The notes under the pieces are model-generated. The model did not search any database. It had not been told where the DNA came from and saw only the letters and a list, made by a program, of their open reading frames with translations. Positions 6,278 through 8,567 of a DNA stretch of 8,567 nt are shown piece by piece (the stretch's first letter is position 1; each line of letters begins with the position of its first letter). Both the position numbers and the translations under genes were made by a program. The DNA is from Actinomycetes bacterium (lineage in GTDB: Bacteria; Actinomycetota; Acidimicrobiia; Acidimicrobiales; JAKAOS01), in contig JAJYGW010000332.1 of NCBI GenBank assembly GCA_021790615.1, forward strand, positions 1 to 8,567. The letters are read 5' to 3'.

Positions 6278-7274
6278 GCCCGACGCAGCCGGCGCCTCGG
6301 CAGCTGCTCGAGGCGGCAGTCGCGGGTGACCGGGTGTCGCTTGCCCGGCTGCTCTCGGTCGTCGAGCGGGGTGGCGAGGCGAGCAGCCAGGTCGCCCAGC
6401 TCGTCTACGCCGCGGCACCTCCCTACACGGTGGGGATCACCGGCGCCCCCGGCGCGGGGAAGTCCACGCTCACGAACCAGCTGGTTGCCGTGGCGCTGGG
6501 CGGATGGCCCGTCTCCGGGGAGCCGGGAGGGACCGAGCCCGTCCGCCAGGTCGGCGTTCTCGCGATCGACCCGTCGTCGCCCTTCACCGGCGGGGCGATC
6601 CTCGGCGACCGTGTCCGGATGCAGAGACATGCGACGGATCCCTCGGTGTTCATCCGATCGATGGCGACGCGCGGGCACCTCGGGGGGCTCGCCCTCGCGG
6701 TGCCCGACGCCGTGCGCGTGCTCGGTGCAGGCGGGTTCCCCCTCGTCATCGTCGAGACCGTCGGCGTCGGCCAGATGGAGGTCGAGGTCGCGTCGGCGGC
6801 GGACACCACCGTCGTGGTGGTGACGCCGGGATGGGGTGACGCGATGCAGGCCAGCAAGGCGGGGCTGCTCGAGGTGGCCGACCTGTTCGTGGTGAACAAG
6901 GCCGACCGCCCCGGCGTCAGGGAGGCAAGGCGCGACCTCCAGCAGATGCTGGACCTCTCGGCGTCCGAGGACTGGCGTCCGCCGGTGCTCACGGCCGTGG
7001 CGACCACGGGGGAGGGCGTCGACGAGCTGTGGGCCGCAGTGGCGCGCCATCGCTCCCACCTCGAGGAGACCGGGGGGCTCGACCGTCGCCGCCAGGCGCG
7101 TCTCGCCCAGGAGCTTCGCCGCGTCCTGAGCGCGCGAGTGCTCGAGGAGGTGCGACTTCTGGGCGCGGGCCGCAGGTTCGACGAGGCGGTCCGGGCGGTC
7201 GCCGAGGGGAAGCTCGATCCGTACCGCGCGGCAGAAGAACTCCTGGGCGCCCGCCGCCACCTGGGCGAAGGACC

Positions 7275-7278
<4 letters not shown>
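6274..7278 (+). CDS. meaB: MeaB/ArgK-family P-loop GTPase (chaperone of B12-dependent acyl-CoA mutase)
   Basis: A G3E-class GTPase. MeaB (human MMAA) gates adenosylcobalamin loading of methylmalonyl-CoA mutase and protects it from inactivation. Motifs: Walker A GAPGAGKST (57-65), AIDPSSPFTGGAILGDRVRM (97-116, switch region), IRSMATRGHLGGLA (127-140), ETVGVGQ (161-167, switch III-like), and the base-specificity motif NKAD (208-211). A helical segment EVRLLGAGRRFDEAVRAV near the end matches the dimerisation arm. The length of 334 residues is usual. The TTG at 6274 overlaps the murA stop (TTGA) and retains the family's N-terminal helix (LLEAAVAGDRVSLARLLSVVERG); a GTG at 6334 would cut into it, so TTG is preferred despite being a rare start. 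No mutase, epimerase or carboxylase gene lies in the window, so its partner enzyme is not shown. Confidence 0.92.

Positions 7279-8567
<1,289 letters not shown>

Overview
The window is a GC-rich, densely packed bacterial chromosome segment, almost all of it coding. GTG and TTG start codons, 4-base gene overlaps and -10-like elements lying directly upstream of start codons suggest an actinobacterium. The pairing of hopanoid side-chain genes with trehalose synthase and an Asp-type MurA fits Acidimicrobiia or a related lineage, but that placement is inference; no rRNA or other phylogenetic marker is present. I see no tRNA, rRNA, CRISPR array, insertion sequence, phage gene or intergenic gap over 300 bases.

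Left part (minus strand, read from about 4780 down to 131). glpX (class II fructose-1,6-bisphosphatase) comes first. About 90 bases after it come hpnO (class III aminotransferase, probably for aminobacteriohopanetriol) and hpnA (hopanoid-associated NAD-dependent epimerase/dehydratase), translationally coupled through a GTGA overlap. Next is a ClpS-like adaptor whose start region is an 18-base tandem repeat that also contains the hpnA stop codon. A small two-CBS-domain protein is last. A probable C-terminal fragment of an unrecognised plus-strand gene enters from the left edge and overlaps the CBS gene tail to tail.

Right part (plus strand, 4898 to the end). murA (first committed step of peptidoglycan synthesis) is followed by meaB (P-loop chaperone GTPase of B12-dependent acyl-CoA mutases) and treS (trehalose synthase, cut by the window end). 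Both junctions are 4-base overlaps (TTGA and GTGA), so the three are very probably one operon.

glpX and murA diverge from a region of about 120 bases. On each strand a -10-like hexamer lies 6-7 bases before a GTG start, suggesting two back-to-back leaderless promoters.

The window is mainly core metabolism and envelope biology: gluconeogenesis, hopanoid tailoring, cell-wall precursor synthesis, trehalose/maltose interconversion and proteolysis. I found no clear novel defence or mobile system. The points most worth a second look are the Cys-to-Asp MurA active site (predicted fosfomycin insensitivity), the ClpS-like protein with altered N-degron-binding residues, the repeat-built hpnA/clpS junction with an atypical HpnA tail, and the paired leaderless promoters.
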